Positions 14,340-24,529 of a stretch of 64,000 bases of DNA are shown here, one piece after another. Within the stretch, counting starts at the first letter, position 1; each line of letters starts with the position of its first letter. This DNA comes from Eutrigla gurnardus (Eukaryota; Chordata; Actinopteri; Perciformes; Triglidae). The stretch is from positions 22,164,656 through 22,228,655 of the forward strand of contig OY741270.1 in assembly GCA_963514095.1 (NCBI GenBank), given 5' to 3'. The notes below the pieces were generated by a model. It was not told the origin of the DNA. It did no database searches and saw nothing but the letters and a program-made list of their open reading frames with translations. The translations under genes were made by a program, and so were the position numbers.

Positions 14340-14510
14340 CAACGAGCTCTCTTTATTTAAAGTGGGCGAGGAGAGAAAGGGGGGTTATCCAAGGTGTTCG
14401 AGACAGATGAGGGAGGTGGGGGTCGGGGAGGGAGGGAGGTTAGGGAAGGAGGAGGCAGGGACGGTAAATTGGGCGGACACATAAAAACTGCAAGGGGCCA
14501 TAGATGCTGG
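14340..14510 (+). promoter_or_regulatory. bmp4: Probable bmp4 core promoter region
   Basis: Two TATA-like boxes are visible: TTTATTTAAA at 14352-14361 and ATAAAAA at 14481-14487. Between them lies a G-rich purine stretch (14410-14463) with many runs of three to five G. CpG density rises immediately downstream. Promoter assignment rests on position upstream of a noncoding exon and on composition; no start site can be proven from sequence. Confidence 0.4.
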
Positions 14511-14801
14511 ATCATTTGGAAAAGTCTGGCCGTCCTGCGCACCACCCGCCTCCTCTCACGAGCCGAACCGGAGTCGGATAGGAAAGCTCGCTGCAGAACC
14601 CCCGAGATCCGGCCTTCACCGGGACCCCCGTCGCCCCGCGTCCGTGCGTAGAGGTGTCGCTAAAGGATTAATGAGCCAAAAAGGCACCCAACTTCTCCTT
14701 TAAGGCTCATTTCGGCGTTTTTCCTGCTTTCACGCCTGGACTGCCTCACACCTTCCCTTTAATATTCACTTCATTCGAGGATACCTGTACCTCTACTGAT
14801 G
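14511..14801 (+). other. bmp4: bmp4 noncoding exon 1 (5' UTR; start approximate)
   Basis: The segment is CpG-dense, especially 14526-14650, and ends at a strong donor: the base G at 14801 followed by gtaagc. It lies 4.65 kb upstream of the coding start, as expected for a vertebrate BMP4 first exon. The 3' border is well supported by the donor consensus. The 5' border is a guess based on an ATAAAAA box at 14481. A second AT box at 14352-14361 would put the start nearer 14385. It contains an 11-codon upstream ORF including stop (14671-14703), and its last three bases are an ATG. Confidence 0.55.
14671..14703 (+). promoter_or_regulatory. Short upstream ORF in exon 1 leader
   Basis: An ATG at 14671 opens ten sense codons (MSQKGTQLLL) followed by TAA at 14701. 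It has A at -3? No: the preceding bases are TTA, so -3 is T, giving a weak start context. It would be read before the longer upstream ORFs if exon 1 is in the mRNA. A regulatory role is inference. Confidence 0.35.
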
Positions 14802-16507
14802 GTAAGCGCGCATTTTACTCACACATCCACACATGATTCAGTTTCAGCAGCGCAGCTTTTTCTTCTTCTTTTTCTTTTTTTTCTTTTGAGACGGAACATG
14901 TTGAATAAGACAGGAGGAAGTGTGTGACTTTTACTTTGGCTGTTTGTGCGCCTTTAACCGACTCCACAGGGAGTTCGGTCTCCATTCCCGCATGGATACA
15001 AGCCCATAAACATATTCCAGTGCAGCTGACACATAAACGAGCATAAAGTGAAATAAAAGTGGATTTGTGGACAGCTTTGCTGGAGCGAACAGGTTAAAAG
15101 CCCTTTGTGCCGAAAAACCGAGCAGACAAACCAACATAGTGAGGTCATTTTCCAAACAGAGTCCAATTTATTTACGCCTGCCTTTCCTCGGCACAATTAA
15201 AATAATGACATTGTTTCGATGTGTAACTTTCCTCCCTGAAGTTTGGCACCGCTCATGTCCGATTAAACACCTGTATCTGCGCCTCTTCGCGTCATCCCGG
15301 TGCGTAATGTGGGAGATGGAGATGACATAGCGCGGAATTTAAGCCACCATAAAGTTTATTTCTCAACCCAATTAATTTAATCGTTACTATTTTCTCAACA
15401 ATAAATCATAGAGCCAGAGCTTTAAACGTCACGCTTCTGTCAAGTTATGACAAAGTCTCCAGTCGGGTGCCAACACAACACGGAGGCGAATCCGGTTCGT
15501 AATTGTTCCACATTGTAACATAAGTTCTCGCATGTTTTTACCTGTTTTGCAACAAATTATTGTGAGGTGGATTTGCGTCATTTAAGACAATAAAGCTGCA
15601 GCATATTGCGGCCTTCAGGCGCATGGCGTCCTTGGCACACTCTCCTTTCTACTCCAGTTTCTCTGTTGTAGTGCAGGGAACGGGTGCAAAATCATTTTAT
15701 TATCCCATACATTGCATTTAAAAAAAATGCATCTGGCAAAGATTAAATTTTGGTCATTTCAGGAGATTATTTACTTTGATATTTTGGGGGTTTATGTGTA
15801 AAACACTCTTCAACCTGTTGTGCAGATCTCATGTTTTAGTGTCTTCTATAAAAAACAAAAAGCAGCATGAGAAGTCTGAGAAAAGGCGACTCATCATGTG
15901 TATCTCGGGGTTCTTGCCTCTCAGAGTGCACCACAGCGAACAAAACCATTAACCTGGCCTCAGTGATCTCACTGACTGTGAATGTTCTTACTCTTGAACT
16001 GGGAGCAAATAAAACCCCAAACCTACGAAACAACAAGACTCATTACAGAGTCTCTGTTTTATTTCTGTCAACACAAAAGAGGATATTGCATTTCGTCGGG
16101 CACGCTGGCTGAAGTTATTATTTCAAATGCTTTGAGCTTTAGGGCACGACTCATGTTTTATCAGGAAGGTAAACAAACTTTTATTTTTTGTTTCTATAGT
16201 AACTATTGGCCATTATTTGACCTCATTTATACCCACTATCATTATGAACTCTATACAATCAACAGTGTGTTACCATTAAACACAGACATTTGACATGAGA
16301 TATGGCAGCAGATACAAAAACACAAGACGTGTCGGTGAACCGATCACTGGCATCTGATGTGATAAAAAAAAATCATGCCAGAGTTTTTGGCTGTTCCCAT
16401 GGGAACCTGTTGCCCCCCCCCATCTTCCCTACCACCATCACTGTCAAATTCCTCAGGAAACACATCTGAAGAGCCATGTGCATAGTCTGATCACATTATC
16501 TCCAGTC

Positions 16508-16551
16508 AGAGAGAGAGAGAGAGAGAGACAGAGAGACAGAGAGAGAGAGGC
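16508..16551. repeat. (GA)n-rich simple repeat
   Basis: GA units interrupted by a few CA steps, in bmp4 intron 1. Confidence 0.9.
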
Positions 16552-17103
16552 CAAGGGGGATCGAGCAAAGCCAAGGGCAGTTTACTGCTCCGGCCTAATT
16601 GCGCCCTGGTCTCGTTTTGTTGCTGCAAAACGTGTCTCTGTTTGTCGCTCAGTTCAAATGTCTTCCAAGTGTGAAGCTCCTTTGAACATTTTATGATCTT
16701 TGGAATTCAGTTTTTGTCTGTCAACGTTTGATGAAGAAGAATTAAACAGGAGTCCACAGCGCTGATGCATGTGGTTGGGAAATCATAGAAATAACTCCAC
16801 TTGCTTTATAGAAAAACAAATCAAATAAATCAACACTGGAGAAAACAACAGAATGAACAGGATGACTTCTTCTTTTTTTTTTTTTTTTTTTTCCAGAGTT
16901 GAACGTTGCTCCCTGTCTGCCTTACATCTTCTTTCATCGTCGTCGCACCACTTTGAGTGTCTGTCTGTTTTAGCCTGCAGCTTTGTCAGTGGCTGGTTAC
17001 AGTTACAAGATGTTCTGTATGGTCAGTGTTTTTGAGTGCTATGAATCCCTGTAATCATGGGAGAGGCCCTCGCTGTACAATGAACGTTTGTTGTAAGAGA
17101 TGT

Positions 17104-17104
<1 letters not shown>

Positions 17105-17171
<67 letters not shown>
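17105..17171. repeat. (CA)n microsatellite
   Basis: About 33 uninterrupted CA units in bmp4 intron 1. Confidence 0.97.
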
Positions 17172-17174
<3 letters not shown>

Positions 17175-17503
17175 ATCCCCCCACCCCATGGGTAATAGAG
17201 CTGATCATGTTCTGAACCCTCCTCTTTCTCTGCCACAGTTCTCACGAACATGCAAGCGGTGGCACACACTCATGCACACGTACAGGCACGCACAGCGTTT
17301 AGCTCATGCACTCACACACACACACACACTGCACATCACCCTTTCTTCACACACACAGGATCTAGTGTCATGACCGAGAAAAGGAGGGGGGGGGGGGAGG
17401 GTCAACCGGAGGTCAAAGTCTCATACTGTTAGGAAAAAGACCCTTGATTGCATGTACAGTGAGCCATGCAGGGGCTGAGATAATCACACAAATACAAACC
17501 GAG

Positions 17504-17529
17504 ACACACACACACACACACACACACAC
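17504..17529. repeat. (AC)n microsatellite
   Basis: About 13 units. A shorter one lies nearby at 17312-17329. Confidence 0.9.
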
Positions 17530-18630
17530 GTAATGTTTCTGTTAATGTGCATCCTCACTGTGCAGTAATGCTTGGGTGCTCTCCAGTGGAACAGGCTCCA
17601 GATGATGACCAAAGACCTACGTCGCTCCAGAGCAATGAGTAGAAATGTTTGCTCTGTGATGCTGTTGTTGTGGTCATTCTGTCAATAAAAAATCAGTAAT
17701 TTTATTAGGATGATTCAACAACATTTAGCACATTTAAATGACGCCTAAAAAGAATTGAGTCATTAGAGCCATGTTGCTGTGCTTGTTAAACCTACCAGAG
17801 GGAAGGGGGAAAAAAGAAAAAAGAGTGAATGGCTGAATCTTTTTTTTTTTTATTGTGAGGAGGTACTTTAGATTTAGATTTATGTCAGGGAATTTGCTCC
17901 AAAAACGATCACAAAAAATGTTTTTTGTGTTGCGGTTATTTCTAAGATTAAGAGCCAAGTATACTCTAAAAAAAAAAAAAAAGTATACACACGCACTGAA
18001 TGTACTGAAGTGATGTCAAAGAGCAGAAAGCCTGTCGTCAACGTCACCTCAACCTGTGTGATCCCTCAAGTGGGGAAGCGTAACTAAGAGATGAGGCACA
18101 TTCAGATAGATGTATTCAGTTCCTTGTCTGAAATAAGTGATCTCAGCCGCTTGGAGGGATAAAGGTTGACCGAGTTCACTTGGAGACTTTTTTTTTTTCC
18201 TCCTGTCAGCAAACAGCCCTCTTGTTTTGGATATAGATTTTTTTTTTTTAACCACTCCTGATCAAACCGGTGTTATCAGTTCTTTGGTCTTGTGTGCGAA
18301 CACAAGAGGATCATTTGTCATTTGAAGTCGGCACTTATCTAAGGTTGTTTTTTTTTTTGCTTTTAACATTTCTTTTGGAACAGGCTTTTCTTATATATTT
18401 TTGGAGGTGTGTTTCCAGTCAGAGTGTGAGCCATTATGGGGATCCGCTGTCCGTGTTGTGGCACATACCTCCTTACATTCCAGTTACAGTAAATAGCTAG
18501 CTTTGCCCAAAATGATAAGCCTTAAAGAGACACTCTTTTACCCAGATACACCCTCTAATACTCTTGGTATATAACATGGAACTGCATTCAGTCGATAATT
18601 TCCCTGTGTTTTTTTATCCGTGTCTTTTAG

Positions 18631-18753
18631 GAACAGGGTCACTCCAACGTTCTCCTGCAGCCGCCCAACACCACCTAACATTTCCTGGAAGAACGTGTCC
18701 ATTGCCTGCTCCCAACAAACATGGACTGTTTTCCCATGCTTTATTTTCTGTCG
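18631..18753 (+). other. bmp4: bmp4 noncoding exon 2 (5' UTR)
   Basis: A pyrimidine-rich acceptor (tgtcttttag, ending at 18630) and a consensus donor (TCG|gtaagt, intron from 18754) bound 123 bases. The last 33 bases, from the ATG at 18721, closely resemble the end of the noncoding exon just before the coding start in the human BMP4 mRNA as I remember it (ATGGACTGTT then TTTTCTGTC). Splicing 18753 to 19449 preserves an upstream ORF across the junction, which independently supports both borders. An alternative acceptor at 18660 (tctcctgcag) is possible but weaker. Confidence 0.75.
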
Positions 18754-19448
18754 GTAAGTAAGTGGACCACGTCGTTTTCAATTTGTGGCATGTGACACTT
18801 TGCCGCATCTTGTCTTTCTGTCTACTGAGTCACTGATTTATGTGGCACTCATCCAGGCTCGAACTGAAAGTCCCTGTGGGGTGTTGGGCAAGGCACTTGT
18901 ATGAGGACGAGGCTTTTTTTTTTTTTTTTCAGTTAAATGTGTAGCACATAGTCCTTGAATTGCCCCGTGGCCTGTTAGAGGAGACTGCGAGGGACTGTGG
19001 CTCCTTATCGAGTTAAGAATTTGCTCTGACCCCAGGGCTGCCTCTTTTATTTGTCTAATCATAATGGAGGAGGGAGGAGGGGGGTAGGGAGGGAGGGATT
19101 GGAAAGGAATGGCTCTCAGATTCCATTCAAAAAAAGTTGGGTTCTTGAACCAGCTGTTTACCTTCGGAGGATGTTGCCGGAGATAAACTGCAAGTGGTCT
19201 ATCTGATCGGGGACTGCGTTACTGTAAACAAGGCAGACTGGACTATTAAAACCAATTAGTCTGCCCCTCGGTGGAGACGCTTGGAGAAGAGGGTGTATGA
19301 GCTGGTGAAGACATACCGAAAAAAGGGACAGACGGGTCTTTTTACGTCAGTTAAAATGGAGGCCATTCATTCTCTTTCTTTTTTTTTTTGAGTGTGTTTT
19401 CTTCCCCTCTGCTCCGTTCTAATCTTCCATCTCTGCCGCTCCCCCCAG
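18754..19448 (+). other. bmp4: bmp4 intron 2 (between leader exon 2 and first coding exon)
   Basis: It starts with gtaagt and ends in a long pyrimidine-rich stretch with cccccag (19442-19448). It carries a probable interspersed-repeat relic (about 18836-18935) and two T runs. A G-rich purine patch lies at 19065-19110. No exon was recognised. Confidence 0.65.
18836..18935. mobile_element. Possible interspersed-repeat relic
   Basis: The order GGCTCGAACTGAAAGTCC, then GTTGGGCAAGGCACTT, resembles a dispersed fish repeat in which a tRNA-like GTTCGAA stretch precedes GTTGGGCAAGACACTT. It is short and without clear ends. Confidence 0.4.
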
Positions 19449-19813
19449 AGACATCATGATTCCTGGTAATCGAATGCTGATGGTCATTTTAATATGCCAA
19501 GTCCTGCTGGGAGAGAGCAACCATGCTAGTCTGATACCTGAAGAAGGGAAAAAGAAAGTACCGGGCCTGCAGGGTCGTTCGGCCGCCCAGAGCCATGAAC
19601 TGCTGCGGGACTTCGAGGCCACGCTGCTGCACATGTTTGGCCTCAAGAAGCGGCCGCGGCCCAACCAATCGGTCACCGTGCCCCGCTACCTGCTGGACCT
19701 CTACCGGCTACAGTCGGGGGAGGCCGAGGACGCCGGGGTGCATGACATCCCCTTTGAGTACCCAGAGAGGTCTGCCAGCCGGGCCAACACTGTGAGGGGC
19801 TTCCACCATGAGG
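19449..19813 (+). other. bmp4: bmp4 first coding exon
   Basis: The acceptor AG is at 19447-19448, seven leader bases follow, then the start codon at 19456. The exon ends with G at 19813 before gtaagc. It encodes residues 1-119 plus the first base of codon 120: signal peptide and the first part of the prodomain, including the conserved SHELLRDFEATLL helix and the ASRANTVRGFHHE end. This matches the vertebrate BMP2/4 exon border. Confidence 0.95.
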
Positions 19814-22634
19814 GTAAGCACAACGATGTAGGAAGCTGGCATTAGGTCTTGTCATCAGAAAGAATTATCACCATACTCAAGGGTATTGAAGCATTCCAAG
19901 GATTTTGGTAGTAATGTATTTCATTAGCGTGGGCAAAGACTGCTAAAAAAAATGTCCTATATCTCTTGAAACATGATTGTAATGCAGCTCCACCCATCTC
20001 ACCATAACCAAGGAATCTTAAGGATGTGGTCACCAAACAGTGTCTACAGAGGGGCAAAAAAAAAAAAAAAAAGAATTCTGCTAGACAAGCTCTCAAGAGC
20101 CTCATTTGACAAAAACGCTGCATGTTTGGTTAGCAGCTGAGGGGAGAAGCATACCTTCATATTACCGACTTACACTTCTCACCCCACCCAGCAGAACACG
20201 GCTTAAAAAAGCCCGGTGCTCGGCCTGGAAGCGGCGTGCGCTCCTCTCTCATGTCTCCGGTTTATATGGAGGGCTCTTTTAGAAGGACCTTCCTCAACGT
20301 GCAATTATCTTTAATGCTACTCTGCAGCCTTCTAAATAAAGCCCTACTGCCAAAAATGTGGGTGCTGAGGGCAGACGCTGCCACTCTCTGCAGAAATGGA
20401 AAAACAGTCTCAGAAGCCGGCGCGATAGAAAGACCGGAACAGTTAGAAGGCTCCCTGTTTATTGTGACTTGGATCTGCTTCGTTTTAGCGACAAAAGGCA
20501 GAAGTCTTGGAGAAAATCCACCGTACCCAATCTGTTAAATGTAAGCTCGTGGTTGGACGGTTAAATGTTTGAAAGCGATCTTTGACAGAGAGACGGGGGC
20601 GATCTAGGAAGCGATCTTGGTCTGGAGAACGGAGAGAAAAAACAGCTTTAGGGCTGGAGAACATGTCCGCCCCTAGGGGAAGGAGTGAGAAAGGAGGGAT
20701 GAGTCAGCCTTAATGGGGCTTGTCAAACAAATGCTGCTCGTGGTAGCGCACGGCAACGTACCAAGGTTAGATAGGAAGAAAGAGCACCGCCACTGGAGGA
20801 GCCTTCAGAACTTCGGCCTGTGATGCAACGTGTTTGTGTGTGTGTGCACGCATGTCTGGGTGTGTATTGGTTTCTACCGCTCTCTACAGACATTTACCCT
20901 CCTTCTCCTCTCCTAAACTATGTTAATAATACGCTTTGATGCCTCCGAGTTGGAGCGCTCGCCTCCGCGGGAGTACCATTGTGCAATACTGTGATTCGGT
21001 TGACAGTTCGGGCCGTGTGCAACAGGTGACCCCCCCCTGTGAATTAAACTACAAAGCGCAGAGTACACGAGAACATTCTGCTTTTGGTCGAGGATTTGAA
21101 CACATCGCGTTCCCTCCACCTCTCCCATGGGCTCCAGATAAATGCGATTCTACTGTAGTGTCTGACTCCTTAATGATTATTCATGATGAAAATGATAAAC
21201 GTCTTAAGTGAACAAACTGTAGAGCTAATCAAAAACACAGCAGGTTTTAATAATGAGAACCACCTGGGCAAGATTAGGGCCTGGGTGTGAAATAACAGGG
21301 GTGGATTGAGCAGGAAAATAGTAGACACAACATTCCTTTCCCCAACAATGGTGATCTTGCCAGAAATCTGCAGACTGAGCGTGGAACAGGGAGCCTCCAC
21401 TGTGTTTATACTGTAGCTGTGGTACGTTAATCACCACCCTCCTTGTAATGCGTGTTTCAGCAAAGTGCTCAGAGAAAGGCATTGAGAGAAGGGTAGGGTA
21501 ATCCTTATAGATAGATAAGGAAGCGTGGACGCTCTATATTTATATTCCTGAATACCCCCAGAGGCCTTGAAGAGTGTGCGCGTGCATTCTTTCCTGTCAA
21601 TTAAGACGTGTTAGAGTAAGGAGGTTCGTTTCGTAGTTTCATCTGTTAGATAGATAGAGCATCTTCATGGAAACTCCAATATCTGAACATTTGTGAATGC
21701 ATAAGATGTACATTTGATTTCTTCACCTTGCATTAGAACTTCTGAATTTGCAGCTAATTTGTCCTCTCGGTCATTTTCAGAGCACATGGAGAGGGCGCAC
21801 GTTCTGGACGGCGGAGAAAACGCACCCCTTCGCTTTCTCTTCAACCTTAGCAGCATCCCGGAGGACGAGCTGCTCTCTTCCGCCGAACTGAGGCTCTACC
21901 GTCAGCAGATCGACGAGGCCATCGCCGACGCTTTCTCAGACGACCAGGGGCTTCACCGGATAAACGTGTACGAGGTGCTGAAGCCCCCCCGGCCAGGGCA
22001 GCTAATCACGCAGCTCTTGGATACGCGGCTCGTGCGCCACAACGCGTCGCGCTGGGAGAGCTTCGACGTAAGCCCCGCCGTGTTGCGTTGGACTCGCGAG
22101 AGCCTCCCGAATTACGGGCTGGCCGTGGAGGTCCTGCCCCTCGACCCGACGCCGCGCCACAAGGGCCGCCACGTCCGCGTCAGCCGCTCGCTACACCGGG
22201 AGCCCGGCGAGGACTGGGAGCAGCTGCGCCCCCTCCTGGTTACCTTTGGCCACGACGGGAAGGGTCACCCCCTGACCCGCCGGACCAAGCGCAGCCCCAA
22301 GCAGCGGAACCGTAAACGCAACCGCAACTGCAGGCGCCACGCACTATACGTGGACTTCAGTGATGTAGGCTGGAATGACTGGATAGTGGCGCCCCCTGGT
22401 TACCATGCCTATTACTGCCACGGGGAATGTCCCTTTCCTCTGGCGGATCATCTGAACTCAACCAACCATGCCATTGTTCAGACACTGGTGAACTCTGTGA
22501 ACAACAACATTCCCAAGGCCTGCTGCGTGCCTACAGAGCTCAGCGCCATCTCCATGCTCTACCTAGACGAACACGACAAGGTGGTCCTAAAAAACTACCA
22601 AGAAATGGTGGTGGAGGGCTGCGGCTGCCGCTAA
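19456..22634 (+). CDS. bmp4: Bone morphogenetic protein 4 precursor, join(19456..19813, 21781..22634)
   Basis: Secreted TGF-beta superfamily ligand. In the family it acts as a disulfide-linked dimer on type I/II BMP receptors to drive Smad1/5 signalling in dorsoventral, heart, fin and skeletal patterning. The two coding exons join in phase (codon 120 is split G|AG) into 403 codons, close to the roughly 400 residues of vertebrate BMP4. Visible parts: signal peptide about residues 1-24 (starts MIPGNRMLMV); prodomain about 37-275 with possible N-glycosylation at N70, N141 and N207; a secondary RVSR site at 252-255; furin site RTKR at 287-290; mature ligand 291-403. The mature part has a basic heparin-binding-like N-terminus, seven cysteines (303, 332, 336, 367, 368, 400, 402), a glycosylation site at N345 and the terminal GCGCR. 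The N-terminal signature and prodomain favour Bmp4 over Bmp2 or Bmp16. I see no frameshift or missing key residue. The ATG at 19456 lies seven bases after the acceptor and has A at -3. Confidence 0.97.
19814..21780 (+). other. bmp4: bmp4 intron 3 (between coding exons)
   Basis: Bounded by gtaagc (19814) and tcattttcag (ending 21780). The 1967-base interior has an A run at 20057-20072, no clear microsatellite, and fairly complex sequence at 20160-20800 and 20930-21180 that could hold regulatory sites. No further exon was recognised. The reading frame of the last exon stays open some 67 bases into this intron, but only as an accident: the acceptor and homology place the true exon start at 21781. 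Confidence 0.9.
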
Positions 22635-22885
22635 CACACAGACGGACAAGAACTTGGACAGGCGCCGTGAAAAAAAAGCAACATGGACGCTAAATCAGAA
22701 GGTCTTTACTCCCAAAAAATGTTCACTTGGACCCTTATTTATAACTTTTATGTTGAGGTGTATGTTTGTCTCACTTTTTTTTTTTTTTTTTTTTCGTTTC
22801 TTTGACAATATGATCATATATTTTGACAAAATATATATATTTATATCTACATATTAAAAATAAATTGAGTCCTTATTTTAAACAT
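22635..22885 (+). other. bmp4: bmp4 3' UTR with conserved AT-rich tail
   Basis: After a variable stretch and a 20-base T run (22775-22794), the AT-rich block 22803-22885 (core TGATCATATATTTTGACA at 22811) matches the end of the human BMP4 3' UTR as I remember it, as does GACCCTTATTTATAACTTTT at 22730. Such conservation in noncoding sequence suggests binding sites for RNA stability or 3'-end factors. The TTATTTA and TATTTATA motifs are AU-rich-element-like. Confidence 0.65.
22859..22864 (+). terminator. bmp4: Probable main bmp4 polyadenylation signal (AATAAA)
   Basis: AATAAA follows ATTAAA and precedes TTGAGTCCTTATTTTAAA, the same order as in the human 3' end as I recall it. A weak U-rich region lies downstream. 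Confidence 0.6.
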
Positions 22886-23028
22886 AAAAAGCTGTACAAC
22901 TTTTCATAATGTACATTAGATTGTATAAGTTTTTTTTATTGAGAAAATAGTAAAAACAATCTAAAAATTAAAGTTTATTTACTGGTAATATTTATTGCTT
23001 TCATATGATATACATTTTTGAAGAAAAA

Positions 23029-23034
23029 AATAAA
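23029..23034 (+). terminator. Alternative polyadenylation signal (AATAAA)
   Basis: AATAAA in an A-rich context 395 bases after the bmp4 stop codon. It could end a longer transcript. No strong GU-rich element follows. Confidence 0.25.
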
Positions 23035-23392
23035 AAACATGAATTGCTTCCAATCACACATTCCAGCAGATCACAAGATGCAACCTTTTGTGTATTTGCA
23101 TAAGTCAGACACTGCGTGAACACTCTTTTTTTTTATTTAAGGAAACCTTTCTTAGTTTAAATGAATATTGAGCTGATGACTTTTTTAAGCCCTTTTAAAC
23201 AAAATCCATTTTACATTCTTGTATGATAACTGGGTGGTAAAAATGTTTAAAGTTGGTCAAGTTTACAGAAATAATCTATTTTAATATCAATTTTGATTTA
23301 ATTTGACATCTAATACTTCCTTCCTTTTAAATCACATTTTTAGCTCAAGCAGAGGAAAGCGGAGGAATCTCTCTGATCCTCCGTCTTTCCCA

Positions 23393-23398
23393 AATAAA
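23393..23398 (+). terminator. Alternative distal polyadenylation signal (AATAAA)
   Basis: AATAAA is followed within ten bases by a GT-rich stretch (TGGTTTGTTTT), the best downstream element of the three candidates. It would give a 3' UTR of about 780 bases. Confidence 0.35.
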
Positions 23399-24404
23399 AC
23401 TGGTTTGTTTTATTATCCGGCATCTTATCAACTTTGACTGATTCACACTTCATCAAAGAAGGAGAAATAGTGGGAGAACAATCACCTCGCGGTTCAACAT
23501 TTTCTCAATTTTCACCCTTATTCCACCGACAGAAGCTGTTACAGAAATGGTATGCCATTTCAAAGCCAGTAGGCCTTTAAGGGGTTAGGGCCTTATTGTT
23601 CTCAAATTTCACTTTTATGTCAATTAGGCTAACATGTGGTGGTTGGACACTCGCTAATCCAATTGCAGCCGGGGCGGGTTGTTGAGCCCGGCTGTGAGAG
23701 AGTGATTCTATTGTTCCTGACGTCCCCACATTGGGGGCATGATTGTGGCCGATGCGTCCTGCCCTTATACAAGGCGGCTGAGTCCTCAGAAGAATCAAAG
23801 GTTAGACGCTCTGTCTCCTGCCTTTGTCTCCGGCGGCTCATGCCGGCAGAGCAAAGACGCCTGTCTCCAACCTGTGCCCCATCACACAATAGGCTTCTAC
23901 ATCACTTATTTACAAGCTGACGGCTGGCCCAAATTATATGATAATGTTTAGAGAGAGGGACTCCTTTGAACTGCTGGGGGGGAGGGGGGGGTGGGGAGGC
24001 TGTGCATTGTTTTGCAGTCTGTACATCAGACATGATGTACAGGGTGCAAATATTAATCATTATAAAGTTGACAGAATAATCACCATTTTTTTAACACCAA
24101 ATTAAGGTTCACAGTAAATTGGTCATTTTTTTTACTTGAAATATTTCTTGACTGGTATTTAGTGTCAAATGAAATAGTTAAACATTAGGTGATTTCTTTT
24201 AATGACAAGCCAGGTTTGTTAGTTTGCCCCCCCACCCGACTGGAGCATGTGCAGGCCCTCAGGCTCGCTAATGGCCGCTGGGCTTCTCTTTGATGCCTGC
24301 ATATCAGCGTCAAAAATGAGGGAGACTGCTAAAGGAGGAGAAGACGGAGAAGAATTTCATTTTGAAGTGGCTGAAGGCAGAAGAGAAGGGGTGTGTGTGT
24401 GTGT

Positions 24405-24480
24405 GGGGGTGGGGGGGGGGGGGGGTGTATATGTATGTGTGTGTTCGGGAAGAACTGGGTTGGGGGGAGGGGGGGGGGGT
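24405..24480. repeat. G-rich low-complexity tract
   Basis: Two long G runs (about 24411-24425 and 24462-24479) are separated by GT-rich sequence. Confidence 0.9.
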
Positions 24481-24529
24481 GTCTTTTCAGCAGCTTGACA
24501 GTGCAATTACAACATTTCAACTGATCTCC

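Larger units (their letters stand above)
14802..18630 (+). other. bmp4: bmp4 intron 1
   Basis: The intron is bounded by gtaagc at 14802 and tgtcttttag ending at 18630. It holds a GA-rich simple repeat (16508-16551), a 20-base T run (16873-16892), three CA microsatellites (17105-17171, 17312-17329, 17504-17529) and a poly-G stretch near 17388. No coding exon was recognised. Short ORFs on both strands here have no recognisable domain. Confidence 0.55.
18721..19469 (+). promoter_or_regulatory. Overlapping upstream ORF in the bmp4 leader, join(18721..18753, 19449..19469)
   Basis: Reading from ATG 18721 across the splice gives 17 residues, MDCFPMLYFLSRHHDSW, then TAA at 19467-19469. The stop lies inside the bmp4 coding sequence, 14 bases past its start and in a different frame. 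The upstream ATG has A at -3 and G at +4, a stronger context than the bmp4 ATG (A at -3, A at +4). From memory, the human leader encodes a peptide with the same MDC start and identical SRHHDSW end. Overlapping upstream ORFs usually lower translation of the main ORF, so I infer translational damping of bmp4. Confidence 0.75.
21781..22885 (+). other. bmp4: bmp4 last exon (coding to 22634, then 3' UTR)
   Basis: It begins AGCACATGG after tcattttcag and completes codon 120 (Glu). It encodes residues 120-403: the rest of the prodomain, cleavage sites and the whole mature ligand, and stops with TAA at 22632-22634. The exon end is placed about 20 bases after the AATAAA at 22859. Alternative later ends near 23050 or 23420 are possible. 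Confidence 0.85.

Noticed and set aside
21714..21780. Open frame extending bmp4's last exon upstream to an ATG at 21714
   Set aside because: This part lies in the intron. The acceptor at 21779-21780 and the continuous join to 19813 give the correct BMP4 protein.
22088..22693. ORFs in other frames inside the bmp4 last exon
   Set aside because: They are shadows of the GC-rich bmp4 coding frame without recognisable domains.
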